From Portunus trituberculatus (Eukaryota; Arthropoda; Malacostraca; Decapoda; Portunidae): DNA of 64,000 nucleotides. Made by a program: the position numbers and the translations under genes. A model generated the notes under the pieces. It saw only the letters and a program-made list of their open reading frames with translations. It ran no database searches and had not been told where the DNA came from. The stretch lies in contig NC_059303.1 in assembly GCF_017591435.1 (NCBI RefSeq), forward strand, positions 3,205,360 through 3,269,359. Reading direction: 5' to 3'. Positions 22,263 through 39,786 of the stretch are shown piece after piece; the stretch's first letter is position 1; every line of letters begins with the position of its first letter.

Positions 22263-23437
22263 AACGGAGGCCCCGGATGTGCTAAGCCGTGTGAGTCTCA
22301 ATATCGAATACCAGAGGTGACCACAGTGTTGCAACAGGGCGCTGCTGGCTGATCCGGAAGCTGGAGGGGCGCGTTAGGGGCAGGAACTCTTATTATGGAG
22401 GACGGGGGGAGGTGAATGTGGTGGTGATGTCTATAGAAGGAGTAAGTGAGGGAGGATATAGACCGAATGAGGAGGGAGGGGACTGGAGAGGTAGGAGGGG
22501 GAGGGGGCGGGCGGAGTATCATCCTCTCGGTGGGATAATAAACACATTGGTTCAAGACACTCCCGCGCCGCCCTGCCAACCATCTGTCAGACGGGAGCCG
22601 AAACCCGATCGTCCGCTCCTACATTTTTATACACCTTCGCAAAAAAAAAACTCTTCCGCCGGGCCGCTGCGAGAACCAGAAGAAGGAGAAGGAGGAAGAG
22701 GAGGAGGAGAAGGAGGAGGAGAGAATACTGGACCTGGAGGAGCCATGACGATGCTCTCCAACCACTTCTGCAGGCGTCGTTCTCCGATACCCAAGCTGTG
22801 CCCGGTAATCATTATCATAACCTTCTTATCGACGTTTCGGTGATCATTACTTTCTTTTTTTCTAGCGGTTTCTGGCTAAGGGAGTGAGGAGGGGGGAAGC
22901 AGAACACCGGCGGATACTGGAGCGGGTACTGGATGATACTTAGGTACATTCGCACACAGCACACTCGCAGCTCACTAATACTTTAGAGGAAGGCGTTTCT
23001 GAGGACGTGCAGGAGGGGCAATTTTGTGAGATCACTCCGAGTTCGATAATGAAGGATAATTGAGGAGTCTGAGGAGGGCGTGGCCAGATCCGATGCCCCT
23101 CCTCTTAATGCGACGAGGCGCTTCTCTGATTGGCAGGTGATCGCTGGGATGCTCAGAGGGAGGGAGAGGGACAGACGAAGGAGTGTTTCAGGTGCATGCT
23201 TGAGATGTAAGAGAGGGAGAGAGAACGATGGGGAGAGAAATGTTAACCCTCCCTCTCCCTCTCACTCTCTCTCCGTCTCTCTCTCTCCCTCCTGCTCTAC
23301 CTAAATTCCCAACCGCAAGGAGAGATTTGAGAGTTGAGTTCGTCTGTACCTCCAGGTGGCTTACGCAGGAAGGAAAAAAGAAGAGTAGTAATAGGACGGA
23401 AAAAGTAGAGAGATCGACAATGTAAATAGAGAAAATT
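22263..23437. other. unique non-coding stretch, GC-balanced
   Basis: Includes a G-rich part at 22400-22510 and a GGA/GAAGGA cluster (22680-22740). A 143-codon plus frame at 22412-22843 is glycine/arginine-biased and not recognised. No gene. Confidence 0.35.
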
Positions 23438-23502
23438 GGCAGTAGTAGTAGTAGTTTTAGTAGTAGCAATAGCAGTAGTAGTAGTAGTAGTAGTAGTAAT
23501 AG
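23438..23502. repeat. (AGT)n microsatellite, interrupted
   Basis: About 20 AGT/AGC units with interruptions. Confidence 0.92.
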
Positions 23503-23886
23503 TTTCTGGGGAGCGGAGATAGAAAGAGTTAAACCAAGGAAAGAAAAGGAAAACCCACCATCTTAATATGCATCATAAACACCACAACACCGCTGTCCCC
23601 CCATCCCTTCTTCATCATCGCCCCCGCCCTTCCCAACAACCTTTCCCTTCTTCCCCCCTGACTCCCGTTCCCCTTCACCGCCCCCATCCTCCTCCCCATC
23701 ATCCTCACAGGTACTTGTAAACATCGGTGCTTCCCAAAGGCAGAAGAAAGTTAGGTTGGGATGAGCTCTCCGCGCGTCTTAATAATGTGTGTTGGGAGGC
23801 GCAGATCAAGACAGAACAGATGCACCACAGACAGAGACCCTGATGCGTATACTGTGAGAAACAGGAACCATCTCTCTCCACCTCCT

Positions 23887-24175
<289 letters not shown>

Positions 24176-24212
24176 TGAATATGAAAGCGTCAGAGAGAGA
24201 GAGAGAGAGAGA

Positions 24213-24869
24213 TTAATCAAGCTTCCATAACTCAACAAATCTCAGTTTCTCCACGTCTTTTGTTTATCTCTCACACTCACTCTCTCTCTCTCTCTCTTTG
24301 GCACTCTCTATCTCTCAATCTCCCTCTTTCTCTCTCTCTCTCTCTCTCCCAGTTTTTCTCCCACGCTCGAGTCGGAGGCAGAGTCTGGGGTGAACAATTA
24401 GCGACTCGTTATAATAAAGGAAATAAACAAAGAGGAAGGGTTAGGCAAGTATCAAAGAGGGCCGTTGCTTTGCCTCCCTCTGGCTTGCAAAACTGAATCT
24501 TCCCTCCTCGTCTCCCCTCTCTCTTCCTTTCTCTTTTCCTCTCCCTTCTCCGACTTCTTATCTCTCCCTCCTCTCCCCACTCTCTGTTTCTCTCTTTCTC
24601 TCTCCTTCCTTTCGTGTTTCGTTTCTTTGTCTTTTTGAAGTCTTCGTGTTTGTTTTTTTGTGATTTTCTTTCTCTTACTTGACTCTTGTTTTGGTTTATG
24701 TTTATTCTCGTGTTCTTTATTCTTCCGGTGTTCGTGTTGTTAATTTCCTCCATCCACCCTTTCATTCTGACATGTCTCCTTTGCTTCCTTCCTTTATTCC
24801 TTCCCTTTTAGTCCCTTCATCCCTCCGTTTATTTAATCATTTGCTCTCCTCCCTTGTCTCTCGTCTCTC
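24213..24869. other. pyrimidine-rich non-coding stretch
   Basis: Short CT-rich clusters (24260-24360), then C/T-rich sequence; no gene. Confidence 0.45.

Positions 24870-24962
<93 letters not shown>
24870..24962. repeat. (TC)n microsatellite
   Basis: Run of about 92 bp. Confidence 0.97.
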
Positions 24963-24964
<2 letters not shown>

Positions 24965-25285
24965 CCCTTTAGTTATTTCTTTCCTTCCCTTCATATCTAT
25001 ATACCGCTTCAGGGCACCCTTCTATGCAGCCCTCCCTCTCTCCCTCCAGTACCTCCCCCCCTTCTCTCTCTCCCTCTCTCACTCTCCCTCTCTCTTCCTG
25101 CTTAGACTGCTTATACATTCTTGCCAACCCTACTATTTTTCCCTCCTGCTTCCATTCTCGACGGTGGATTTATCCCTTCCAATTTAATCACCTCGAGGAA
25201 ATTGGCTCAGCTGCCGGGGAGACTTAGTTCCGAGAAGTATTGGTTCATTGAGTGATGGATGTGCACGAATGGTGAGTAACTGGCG

Positions 25286-25287
<2 letters not shown>

Positions 25288-25335
<48 letters not shown>
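25288..25335. repeat. (GT)n microsatellite
   Basis: Run of about 48 bp. Confidence 0.96.
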
Positions 25336-25337
<2 letters not shown>

Positions 25338-25772
25338 GTTTTGGTATTTTCATGTGTCTCGTGTGTGTTCTTAATCTGCTGTGGAATCTTTTTACTGTAA
25401 TTATCGTTATTAGGTTGCGATGTTGAACAGTTAATCGGCTGAAGAACATATTACTTCTCTTTTTATCACTATTTTTTTCATTATTTCAAGTTAATTTCTA
25501 AAAGCGAATATTTTGAATACCTTCTGTTAATTCCTCCTTCTCCTCGTCTTCATCCCCCTCCTCCTTTGTAAATATCTTTAAACATAAAAATCAATACACT
25601 TTTCCTTCATAGCTGGGACGGAGAAAGTAAACACAAAGGAACACAGAGAACGAACACAGAGAAGGAAGCACGGCGGTCCTGGCACGTGATTGGTCTGCTT
25701 TTGTCTCTCATTAAAACCGGGTAGCCAATGGAAGGAGCGTTTGCCGGTGTACGCATGACCAACGCTGACGGG

Positions 25773-25777
<5 letters not shown>

Positions 25778-25830
<53 letters not shown>
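25778..25830. repeat. (TC)n microsatellite
   Basis: Run of about 54 bp. Confidence 0.97.
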
Positions 25831-28078
<2,248 letters not shown>

Positions 28079-28187
28079 GACAAATTTCTCTGAGGTACAA
28101 GGGACGCAACTGACAGTCTGCTTTCTCACCCCCATGTCTTCTTGAGCTATTTCTATCTCAGTCTCTCGTCATTGTGCATAAATAAAC

Positions 28188-28221
<34 letters not shown>

Positions 28222-28370
28222 CTTTGATCCCTCCCTATCGTCATCAATTTTATATTTTCTTCCATCTCTCGTGAATTAAACTCATCACTTGCAATAATTT
28301 TCTTCCATACACGTCGTTCATCCGCCATTACTCCTCGCGAGACTCAACCTGGTTTTCTTATCGTCCGTAT

Positions 28371-28420
28371 CTCCTCCTCCTCCTCCTCCTCCTCCTCCTC
28401 CTCCTCCTCCTCCTCCTCCT
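28371..28420. repeat. (TCC)n microsatellite
   Basis: About 16 units. Confidence 0.96.
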
Positions 28421-28520
28421 GGCATGAGTAAAGAGCGGTGAGTCATAAACAACGAAGTCTCAGAGAGGATACCACGTAAAAAATATTGGTTTCCGTATCT
28501 TCGCCTCATTTTGCTAACAG

Positions 28521-28525
<5 letters not shown>

Positions 28526-28598
<73 letters not shown>
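28526..28598. repeat. (TC)n microsatellite
   Basis: Run of about 72 bp. Confidence 0.97.
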
Positions 28599-28601
<3 letters not shown>

Positions 28602-28672
28602 CTCGCTACGCCCCAAGTGAACTTATGATTTGAGTTGGTATTAATTGAGAGTCCAGGCCGCTGAACTCTGTA

Positions 28673-28772
<100 letters not shown>

Positions 28773-28824
28773 TTTTGCCCTCCACTTCACTTTTGCCTTC
28801 TTTCTATAACCTCTACACCATCAT

Positions 28825-28913
28825 TGCCTCTACCACCACCACTAGCACCACCACTACTCCACCACCACCACCACCACCACTACTCCACCACCACCACCAC
28901 CACCACCACCACC
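28825..28913. repeat. (CAC)n microsatellite, interrupted
   Basis: Two blocks of CCA/CAC units separated by ACTACTC. Confidence 0.94.
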
Positions 28914-29345
28914 GCTATTCCACTTCTTTACCTAAAACCACTAATAGTCACTAGTTATAAAAATGAACCACCTACTAACACCCCTTTCCTTCACCCCATA
29001 GCCTACCCCAGTTCACCCCAGCGCACCCCATCCCACACCTCCCTCCTCCCTCCCTCCTTCCCCCTTCGCTGTGTTTTTCCCTCTATAGGAAGCAGCGTCT
29101 TGAAAAAATTCCAATCGTTCGCCATTTCCTGTAAAACGAGACTCATTACATATTATTCGTCGTGCCCTGGAGCCGAGGGGAGCTGCGTGCCCCTTGTTCT
29201 TGTTCCTGTTGCTTTGCCTGAGTGCCGCGTGAAATGTAAACAATGAAAATCACGCTCCCCACCCTTAGTGCAAATATGAGTAGGCTTATACTGCTAAACA
29301 TTGGGTATATATACGTACAGCAAGTGCTTGTTTATATGTACACGT

Positions 29346-30139
<794 letters not shown>

Positions 30140-30210
<71 letters not shown>

Positions 30211-30235
30211 ACACACACACACAAACACATATTTA
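30140..30235. repeat. (AC)n microsatellite, interrupted end
   Basis: Pure AC to about 30205, then AC with single G or A interruptions. Confidence 0.96.
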
Positions 30236-30692
30236 CACACGCACACTCACACCCTCACACCTTCTTTTGTTCATTCACTCTGCAGGTTTCGTGAAGTAGT
30301 TATACCTCGCGTGTCATAACAATTTCAAACTGGTGATGGATGTTGGCGTGTGTCTTGGCGTGAGTTATGGAAAGCAAACAGTGAGTCGTCATTAGGCCAG
30401 TGGAGGGAGAGAAACGAGGGGCAAAACACAGCCTCCTTGACACCAGCTCACCACAAGGCGCTAACATGTGTGGTGACAGCTACGCGTGAGGAGGAGGAGG
30501 AAGACTAGGAGGAGGAATGAAACCGAGGATACAGGGAAAGAGGAGAAGGAGGTGGAGGGAGCGTACACAAGAAGACAGTGAAAAAGAGTTAAGGTTTTGG
30601 TTGGATTCTGGGAAATGCACGAGGAGGGGAAGGAGGAAGTGAGACGAGACAAACGCTTGATTTCCAAAAGACAGACGACAATGAGGTGAGAA

Positions 30693-30695
<3 letters not shown>

Positions 30696-30752
<57 letters not shown>
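30696..30752. repeat. (AC)n microsatellite
   Basis: Run of about 57 bp. Confidence 0.97.
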
Positions 30753-30753
<1 letters not shown>

Positions 30754-31032
30754 AACTACAATAAAAAAAATGCCAAAAAAAGCCTTCCCCTCATGTTTAG
30801 TATTTGTGTTTTCGGTGACCCGGGCCTCCTCCTCTGTCAACGCACTCATTAACCCATAAATGAGCTGTACAGTTAGCGGAGTAACATTCACCACCACGCG
30901 GAACTTCGAGGAACACCTTCAGGCCTGTCTTAGTGTTATTTTCTTTAAGTTCACGTACGAGAAAGTAAATAAAGAGAGTGGTTGATTATTCTTTGCACGC
31001 TGAGTCTGTGCTGTAAGCTATAAATGTATTTT

Positions 31033-31037
<5 letters not shown>

Positions 31038-31126
<89 letters not shown>
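31038..31126. repeat. (TC)n microsatellite
   Basis: Run of about 89 bp, followed by a CCA run (31168-31196). Confidence 0.97.
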
Positions 31127-31130
<4 letters not shown>

Positions 31131-31439
31131 ATACCGTCACTCCGTCCTCTCTGCCCATTCCTCACCTCCACCACCACCACCACCACCACCACCACCGTCA
31201 GCGCCAGCCCGGCCATTTCTCCTCATCACTACTTCCACCCATAATCAGACACGCCTAATGGGATCCTTGGCCCTTCCTATATTCATCACTGAGAGAGAGA
31301 GAGAGAGAGAGAGGGGAACTTACAGACAACAACTAGATAAGGAAAGACAGAAAATCCATTGTAAATTCTTAGTCACTACACAGGAAAGGAAATACGTTTT
31401 TTGTCTTTATTGTTTTCCCTCTCCTTTTTCCCCCTTTCC

Positions 31440-31442
<3 letters not shown>

Positions 31443-31507
<65 letters not shown>
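31443..31507. repeat. (TG)n microsatellite
   Basis: Run of about 65 bp. Confidence 0.97.
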
Positions 31508-31509
<2 letters not shown>

Positions 31510-31775
31510 CGTGACGGGCGGAGTTGAGTTCACTGCACGCTATGGGAGATTTAGCGATGAAGGAAATATTAGGTGGGCGGCTGTCCCTGGCGTGGAGGTG
31601 AGTGATGGGGCGAGGGAGGGTCGTGTCGGCTCCTCGCACCGCCCTGCCGCCGGACACCGCCACTGCCGCTCACAATAATCCTCTTCATGACAGTTACAAA
31701 CGGTCTGGATTTGCATGTGAGGGGACAATGACAAAGCCGCCTGTCAGGGAGTATCTTATTGTCTCTGCCGCGAGG

Positions 31776-31778
<3 letters not shown>

Positions 31779-31818
<40 letters not shown>
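31779..31818. repeat. (GA)n microsatellite
   Basis: Run of about 40 bp. Confidence 0.96.
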
Positions 31819-31823
<5 letters not shown>

Positions 31824-33154
31824 TTGACAGCTACTAGTTCTACAGCAGGGACCCTTGTTCACTCTACCCTCCCACCTCCCCCGTGTCTAGTGTCACTCTT
31901 GCTGTAGTTACCCTGAAGGAAAGGCAAGGGCGAGGTAATGGAGTGGTGATGTCGTAGTAAATGTCTCTCTTCTCATAGTCTGTCTAGTAAGCTTTTCCTC
32001 ACGGGTTTATTTATGTATGTTTTTTTTCTTCTTTAAGATTATCATTTATCGTATGTTTAATTTGCGTCCTTTCTACTTTTTTTTTCCTGGTTGGTTTTGG
32101 CTCAGCCCCCACCCGGCGGTCGCTTCTTTCTTGCTCCCTGTTTCCTTTTGATTCTGACGTTCGTTCGAGCTGTGTTATCTTCAAAGGTTTCTTATGCTGG
32201 GCGGAGGACTGTTCACGGCCCGCCCACCCTTTGCCTATGTAGTCTCGCGTGCGTCACTACTCTAATCGTTTATAAGCGACGAGGAAGAATTTTTTAGTGC
32301 TTTTGATTACACGTAGAGAGAAAAAATAAAAAGATGCTATTTACCTGTAATCAGATCCTATGGTTCGTCAATCGTTCTTTGTAACTCATATACTTACACT
32401 CGAAAATAGCCTGATGTCTTGTCTCTACATCTGTAAACAGGGTCCCTCCATCTGCGGACAAGTGGAAACATTTTTAATTTTATTCGCGAACGTGGAGGGA
32501 GAGGAAGGGAGAGACAGAAAACGCAGTGTACATGTTACTGTGTGTGTCATCAGGTTTTACTTAGGGAAGTTGAACAAAGCTAAATGAAAAGGGGAGACGC
32601 CAATTACTATACACACACTACACCAAGCAAGCGACACCCTAAACACACCCTGTATACCCACATACACCCATACACAGTAGCCTTGCACTCTAGTTAATGG
32701 CAACCCATCCTGCACACGTCAACACTCCTGATCTGTATCCACATCATTATTGGCTTCTACTTTCCCCCTTCAGTTCTATTCCATTTTATACATTACTTCG
32801 TATCCTCATTGCCTATTACTCCTATTAGCCCAATTCATCCATATTCCTTCCTCCATTACACGAAACTCACCCACATTTATCCATTTACAGCATCCACACT
32901 CACTGGGTCACCCGCTTCACTCCCCCTTTCCTATCACCACACAGTTACTTGGCACCCACATCACTTTCACACTACCAGCTACGCCCACACTACCCAACTA
33001 CGCCTACAGTAGCCAGCCCACTTCACACGACCTCTCAGAATTTAGCATCCACCTCGCTCACTCACACCATTCAATTCTTGCTACTCTCCATCACTACCAC
33101 TACTGCTATTACAACCACTATTATTGCCACTACAACCACCACTACCTTGGCTAC

Positions 33155-33198
<44 letters not shown>

Positions 33199-34723
33199 AT
33201 ATCAGATCAGTCCTCACACCTGGCCCTGCATTGCCTGCTTCGCCAAGTCATTGCATCTTTCCCTTATTACTTCCTCACTACTAACTTGCCTAACCAACTG
33301 TGTCAATTATCACTTGGCGCGATTAGGTCCAGTATATATCCCGCCCCGTGCGTTCATTTCCCCCGCCGCGTCTGTGAGCATTCCTGACCTGTGACTGTGG
33401 GGGCCTTGTTAGTCTGCCAAGAAAACTCCCCCCTGGGATTAGCACGAGACACATATTAAGTCCGCTGCGCCGCCGATAAGATCTCTCGCTCCATAAGGCA
33501 CCATTAGTCTCTCAGCGCCATCTCACCGGAATAAAAGGCGGCCGTGTCGTGGATAATTTAGTTCCCGGTTCGAGGCAGTCAGTAAAGGTCCTCTCTCATT
33601 GCTATTCATAAAGACAACCAGCCACCACCAACTACTAAAACAAACCGACTGTAACATTTATTGATCACAAACTGCACCCTTTCCCCCTCACCCTTCCCCT
33701 CCCTCTGTGACTGCCCCCCTTAGCCTTTCTCCTCTCTCTCCTCTCTCTCCCACTCCCTCTTCCCCTCCAGCAGGCTCTCAGCGGCACACGCCCAACCCTT
33801 CAGCATAATTAATACCCCTTCGGCTCCATTAGTTCCTCCTCATCTTCGTAGTGACCGTGCCGCCTATTCATTACAACTAGAGGATCGTCAGTTCACCGTT
33901 CCATGCTTAGTGTTCTCTCTGTCCCCTCGTGTCCTTAGATGCCGCGGTGAAGTGCCCCTCCTCAGTGCCACTTCAGCTTTCCTAAGGACTCCACATTCAC
34001 TCTTCATTCCTTTCGCTTCTCGTCCTCCACATTGGTCACTTGTTCTTTTCATTACTTACTTCTTTTCTAATTTACTCCTCATCCCTCCTTACTTCACTCT
34101 CTCTTAGTTCTCTCTACATTGATCACTTGCTCTGTCCCCTACTCTCTTATCCTCATTATTAACCCCTCACTAGCATCCTCACTCCTCCTCATTCGTCCTT
34201 TCCGTCCTCCTCTTCGTCCTCCCTCAACATAACTTGACACAATCACTTCAGCGTTAATTAGTTTGCTCAGTAACCCGGTACACTTGACGGACAAACGACT
34301 TCATGTAACCTCGAGTCCTTCCTCAAAGAGCGCCACCACACACTGCAAAACTTCGGCTCTTTTATCTCTTACCCAAAGATCCACAGACCATCGCGTGACA
34401 CCAAGCTGAACGGTCTTCTCTGCGGCGGTGAAACTCGAGCCCCTCCCGGCAATGGACGAATCGTGTGCGAATTATGATAACGTCCAATTAGGAAGACTTG
34501 TATATATGAATTGAATTACACAAAAAAAGACTTCTGAAGGAGAGGAAAGATGATAAGCCGAACATAAGTGGGTTAGCGGAGCCTCCAATGATTTCCTTCA
34601 CACTGGTGCACAACCTGAGTACTATTATTTTGACGCTTCTCAAAGTGTTTATTCCCTGGCAGGATGGCGGCGACTCCTGCAGCAGTGCGTGTACTGACAA
34701 ATGCCTCACATTGCTCCACACTC

Positions 34724-34729
<6 letters not shown>
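31819..34729. other. 2.9-kb stretch with few repeats
   Basis: Only a CTA/CAC-rich patch and a short GA run (33161-33198) interrupt it. 33300-33600 is GC-balanced with GATAAG and the ATATATCCCGCC word; it and 34250-34480 are candidate regulatory islands. Plus-strand frames such as 32750-33394 are Thr/His/Leu-rich products of C/A-rich sequence and are not called. Confidence 0.35.

Positions 34730-34788
<59 letters not shown>
34730..34788. repeat. (TC)n microsatellite
   Basis: Run of about 58 bp. Confidence 0.97.
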
Positions 34789-34792
<4 letters not shown>

Positions 34793-34900
34793 CTGTATGT
34801 TCCTTAATCTTGCCTCATGTTGCGGACGAATGAATAAAAAAAGTTGCTATAATTTCAAGCAGAAGTAAAGGAGTCATGTCGGTTTCCTCCTCTTGCCTTT

Positions 34901-34970
34901 CCTCCTCCTCCTCCTCCTCCTCCTCCTCCTCCTCCTCCTCCTCCTCCTCCTCCTCCTCCTCCTCCTCCTT
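34901..34970. repeat. (TCC)n microsatellite
   Basis: About 23 units. Confidence 0.97.
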
Positions 34971-36017
34971 TTAGTTGACCCAGGCACAACTCCGCCGAGG
35001 GTAATAACTCCCTGTCACTCCCGCGCCTCGTCCCGGCTGGCCAACGAGGTGCCGCACTTCATTATTATCCATTAAGCAGGGCGAGACACCGCTAAGCTGG
35101 TCCTCGGGCGTAATCAGGCAATGTATCGCGCCTAATCTCTGCGATCGTCAGTGCTGAGAGGGCGTTAGTGCCGCCACGGAAGGTAGGCGTTACATTTGTG
35201 GCGGCAACTTGAACTATGTCTTATATTTCCCGATAGAGATCTTGCCCCGGGAACTACACACAGAGAGAGAGAGAGAGAGGGAGGGAGAGAGGGGGAGAGG
35301 GAGAGGGAGAGTCACAAAACAGTGCATGTGGAAGTATACTCACACGTGTTCTCGTCGCCGCATTACTCACCGAATCAACAGAGCACAGTATCACATTCAT
35401 CGTTGCCTATCGAGTCGTGATCTCGAAATACCCACCGCAGAAGAACAGAGCTGCCGTGTTCCTCGAGTTCAAACGCAGCCAAGAGAAGGAGGTGAGCCGT
35501 GAGACCCCCTCCAACTCCACCTCTCACTGCTCTTCCTCTTACTCCTCTTTCTCTTACTCCTCTTCCTCCTCACCCTTTGCCACTTCAGTCAGGACTCAAT
35601 GGTTGGGCACTTTGACGCCTCAGAAATTGCAGCAATAACACGGGAACGGCAGGCAGTAGGGTGGGCGGGCGGGCGGGCGGGAGCAAGGGTTGGGAAAGGC
35701 CTGGCGTTTGTTGTTTAGGTGTGACATACCTCGAATATTTATGGAACACGAGTTTTTACTGAGGTGACAAGTCAGTCAGTCCGGGAGGGAAGGGAGAGGA
35801 GGGTGAGGAGAGAGAGAGAGAGAGAGAGAGAGGGAGGAGGGAAGCCGAGGAGGGAGAGAGACGTCCCTACCCAACACTTTACCTCTATTTACATACCCTT
35901 TAACTGCCTTCCTGTATCTTCGTTTTATCTCGTCGCTTTATCTCGCAGTTCATCTGGGCGTTACGGATCGTGTTGAGCGGCTGTCGTCACCTGCTGACTT
36001 CCCTCCCCCTCCCCTTC
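34971..36017. other. unique stretch with a G-quadruplex motif
   Basis: 34975-35190 is GC-balanced unique sequence. GA-rich patches lie at 35263-35310 and 35805-35860, and a GGGC array at 35659-35681. No gene. Confidence 0.4.
35659..35681 (+). repeat. (GGGC)n array, G-quadruplex motif
   Basis: Six G3 tracts with 1-nt loops, the strongest G-quadruplex pattern in the window. Confidence 0.85.
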
Positions 36018-36070
36018 CTCCTCCTCCTCCTCCTCCTCCTCCTCCTCCTCCTCCTCCTCCTCCTCCTCCT
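36018..36070. repeat. (TCC)n microsatellite
   Basis: About 17 units. Confidence 0.96.
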
Positions 36071-36147
36071 TGTGTGCAGCGGAGGCCCTTCCTCCATCGC
36101 TCCTCACACTGTCCCTCTCCGCTTCATTCATCTGCCACTTTCTCTGC

Positions 36148-36149
<2 letters not shown>

Positions 36150-36216
<67 letters not shown>
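36150..36216. repeat. (TC)n microsatellite
   Basis: Run of about 66 bp. Confidence 0.97.
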
Positions 36217-36223
<7 letters not shown>

Positions 36224-36689
36224 TATACTCCGCCAATATTTTTTTTCTTTTTCTCACGCATCTCATCATCTCTTTCTCTCTCCTCTCTTCTCTTTTTCAA
36301 TCTCTCTTTCTCTCTCTGCCTCCTCAGTCACCTCACTTATCCCAACATCCCTGTACCAGCCTGAGCCTCCGCCTCGTATTATTACCTTAACAAAGTGACA
36401 AACAACGCCCTCTTTACGGTCTCCACGCCCCGCTTTGCCAATGGCCGCTGCTGCCTCGGTCAAAGCCTCCTGAGACTCATTGGTGCACTCTCTCCTCCCT
36501 TCTTGCCTCCTTTTTTTCTATTTTTTTTCCCTGCCTCCACTTAATTGCTTCTGTCTCTGTCACACTACATGCACATTTTTCTCTTTTTTTTTTCTCTCTC
36601 TCTCTCCCTCCAGACTAAATTTCGCTCTAAGCACACTACGTACACCAACTTACGGCATCATGCACTGCTCACACTCAAAGATGCACATA

Positions 36690-36724
36690 CACACGCACGC
36701 ATGCACTCAAGCACACGCACGCAC

Positions 36725-36769
<45 letters not shown>

Positions 36770-36773
36770 CACA
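36690..36773. repeat. compound (GCAC)n - (AC)n microsatellite
   Basis: Alternating purine-pyrimidine array of CACG/CGCA units turning into pure AC; prone to Z-DNA. Confidence 0.94.
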
Positions 36774-36801
36774 CCTTTTTGTTTCACTTTTCTCCACAGT
36801 T

Positions 36802-36836
36802 TCACCACCACCACCACCACCACCACCACCACCACC
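36802..36836. repeat. (CCA)n microsatellite
   Basis: About 12 units. Confidence 0.95.
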
Positions 36837-37994
36837 GCCACACCCCGACCCTGTTCTCTCCTACACTATTTTGTAAGTAAGTTTTTAAGTCGTCTAAGAA
36901 CTAAACACAAATAAGTCTGAGCTGGTGGTTTTTACTGTTCTAATCCTACAGTCAAGTTACATGTAAGTCCACAGTACCTATTTCCTGATGTATATGCAGT
37001 TGTTAGCTGCATATATTTGTAGACAAGCTGTCGCCTACAGGTCTTCGCGCAGCCTTACCTTCGCAAGCTACAAGTACAGAAAAGTCCAGGATGAGCGATT
37101 AAGAACAAGGCATATTGTGAGATTTTCAAGGCAAGTAATAGACGGGCATACCACAAGGTGACAAAAATGGAGCCGCAGGAGCCACGCCGTGTGAACCAGT
37201 GAGGCGAGGCCACGTGGGAAACAGAGGGTCGATTATTCTCATGAGCTTAAAACACGAGCTTGCTGGCAGGATACGTGAGGAGTGTCAGTGGGAGTCGAAG
37301 AACAAACGCTCGAAAGAATTATACTTTTAAAACCATGCAGAGCGCCGCGCATGAGGCGGAATAAATTGTCACTTGATACATTTAGTAACTATTTGTGTAT
37401 AAGAACATGAGTATATCTAAACGTGTAATGATAAAATAGCAAAAACCTTACACTAACAACACATCATATGCAAACAATGAACCTCAGCAATAAAAATATA
37501 GAAAGAGCAATAGATAACGAGGAAGACCAACTAGCTTTACGTTGAGGAGGAGGAGGAGGAGGAGGAGGCGGAGGAGCAAGGGTGATAATTAAGTGCACAG
37601 TAATGGCAAGAGTGAGAGTCAGGAGACAAAGGCTGACTGCAGGCGAGGGGAAGAGTGAGTCCCGTGGCAGCTGCAGCGTGAGTCAGAGTGAGGGTGTGAC
37701 GGCCTGACACGCGAGGGAGGAACCTAAGGAGACCCGAGGCAGGTGACTGGCGACGGGGAGCGAAATTAAAGGAACGCAAGACGGAACCTAGCACCCAAAG
37801 TGGCAACCCGCGACCCGCCTCGGCCAGGGAAGGGACGGGGGAGGGTGGGCAGATGGACGGGCGGACAGACAGACGTGCAGTTAAGAGAGAAAGACAAAAA
37901 AAAGAAGTGTGAGGGTATTTAGTGACTAGCGTTGTGTAGCAGGAGAGTTTTTAGGGGAAGTTTTGTGAGATGTTATAATGTTTGTGAGAATATA

Positions 37995-37996
<2 letters not shown>
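36837..37996. other. unique non-coding stretch
   Basis: Contains a short perfect hairpin (TATATGCAG, 7-nt loop, CTGCATATA at 36991-37015) and a GGA cluster (37542-37575). No gene recognised. Confidence 0.35.

Positions 37997-38046
<50 letters not shown>
37997..38046. repeat. (TC)n microsatellite
   Basis: Run of about 50 bp. Confidence 0.96.
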
Positions 38047-38050
<4 letters not shown>

Positions 38051-38272
38051 CAATAAACCAGCATCTCTCACGCATAAGAATCGTGGGCAAAACAGTGCAG
38101 CACATAAGCCTTCCACTGGGCGCCCTTGTTTTAATGTCGTGAAGTTGCGCGCTAATGTGTCTCTTTCTCTCTGTATTTACACCAGGCAGTAGTGGCGCCC
38201 CCTTCTCCTCCACCCTCTCCAACCCCACCTTGAATGTTCCCAAACTTTACATATCTGAGACCACGAGGATAG

Positions 38273-39428
<1,156 letters not shown>

Positions 39429-39728
39429 GTGTGTGTAATTCACTGTTTGATCTGCTGCAGTCTCTGACGAGACAGCCTGACGTTACCCTACGGAACGAGC
39501 TCAGAGCTCATTATTTCCGATCTTGGGATAGGCCTGAGACCAGGCACACACCACACACCGGGACAACAAGGTCACAACTCCTCGATTTACATCCCGTACC
39601 TACTCACTGCTAGGTGAACAGGGGCTACACGTCAAAGGAGACACACCCAAATATCTCCACCCGGCCGGGAAATCGAACCCCGGTCCTCTGGCTTGTGAAG
39701 CCAGCGCTCTAACCACTGAGCTACCGGG

Positions 39729-39730
<2 letters not shown>
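39429..39730 (-). mobile_element. tRNA-derived SINE, copy 1
   Basis: On the minus strand a tRNA-Val(CAC)-like head (39659-39730) with A box TAGCTCAGTGGTTAGAG and B box GGTTCGATTTCC is followed by a body shared with 41893-42172. Common blocks are CCTGTTCACCTAGCAGT, TAGGTACGGGATGTAA, CGGTGTGTGG, TGAGCTCTGAGCTCG and a terminal GAATTACACACAC. The acceptor stem is shifted by one base, so a free, functional tRNA is unlikely. The head abuts a (GT)n tract. SINEs are non-autonomous and move with a partner LINE. Confidence 0.85.

Positions 39731-39785
<55 letters not shown>
39731..39785. repeat. (GT)n microsatellite abutting the SINE head
   Basis: Run of about 54 bp with no spacer to the tRNA-like head. 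Confidence 0.97.

Positions 39786-39786
<1 letters not shown>

Noticed and set aside
36991..37015. 9-bp hairpin as a microRNA precursor
   Set aside because: Stem far too short for a pre-miRNA; no mature sequence recognised.
39659..39730. Functional tRNA-Val gene
   Set aside because: Acceptor stem is out of register by one base, and the sequence continues into a SINE body shared with another copy.
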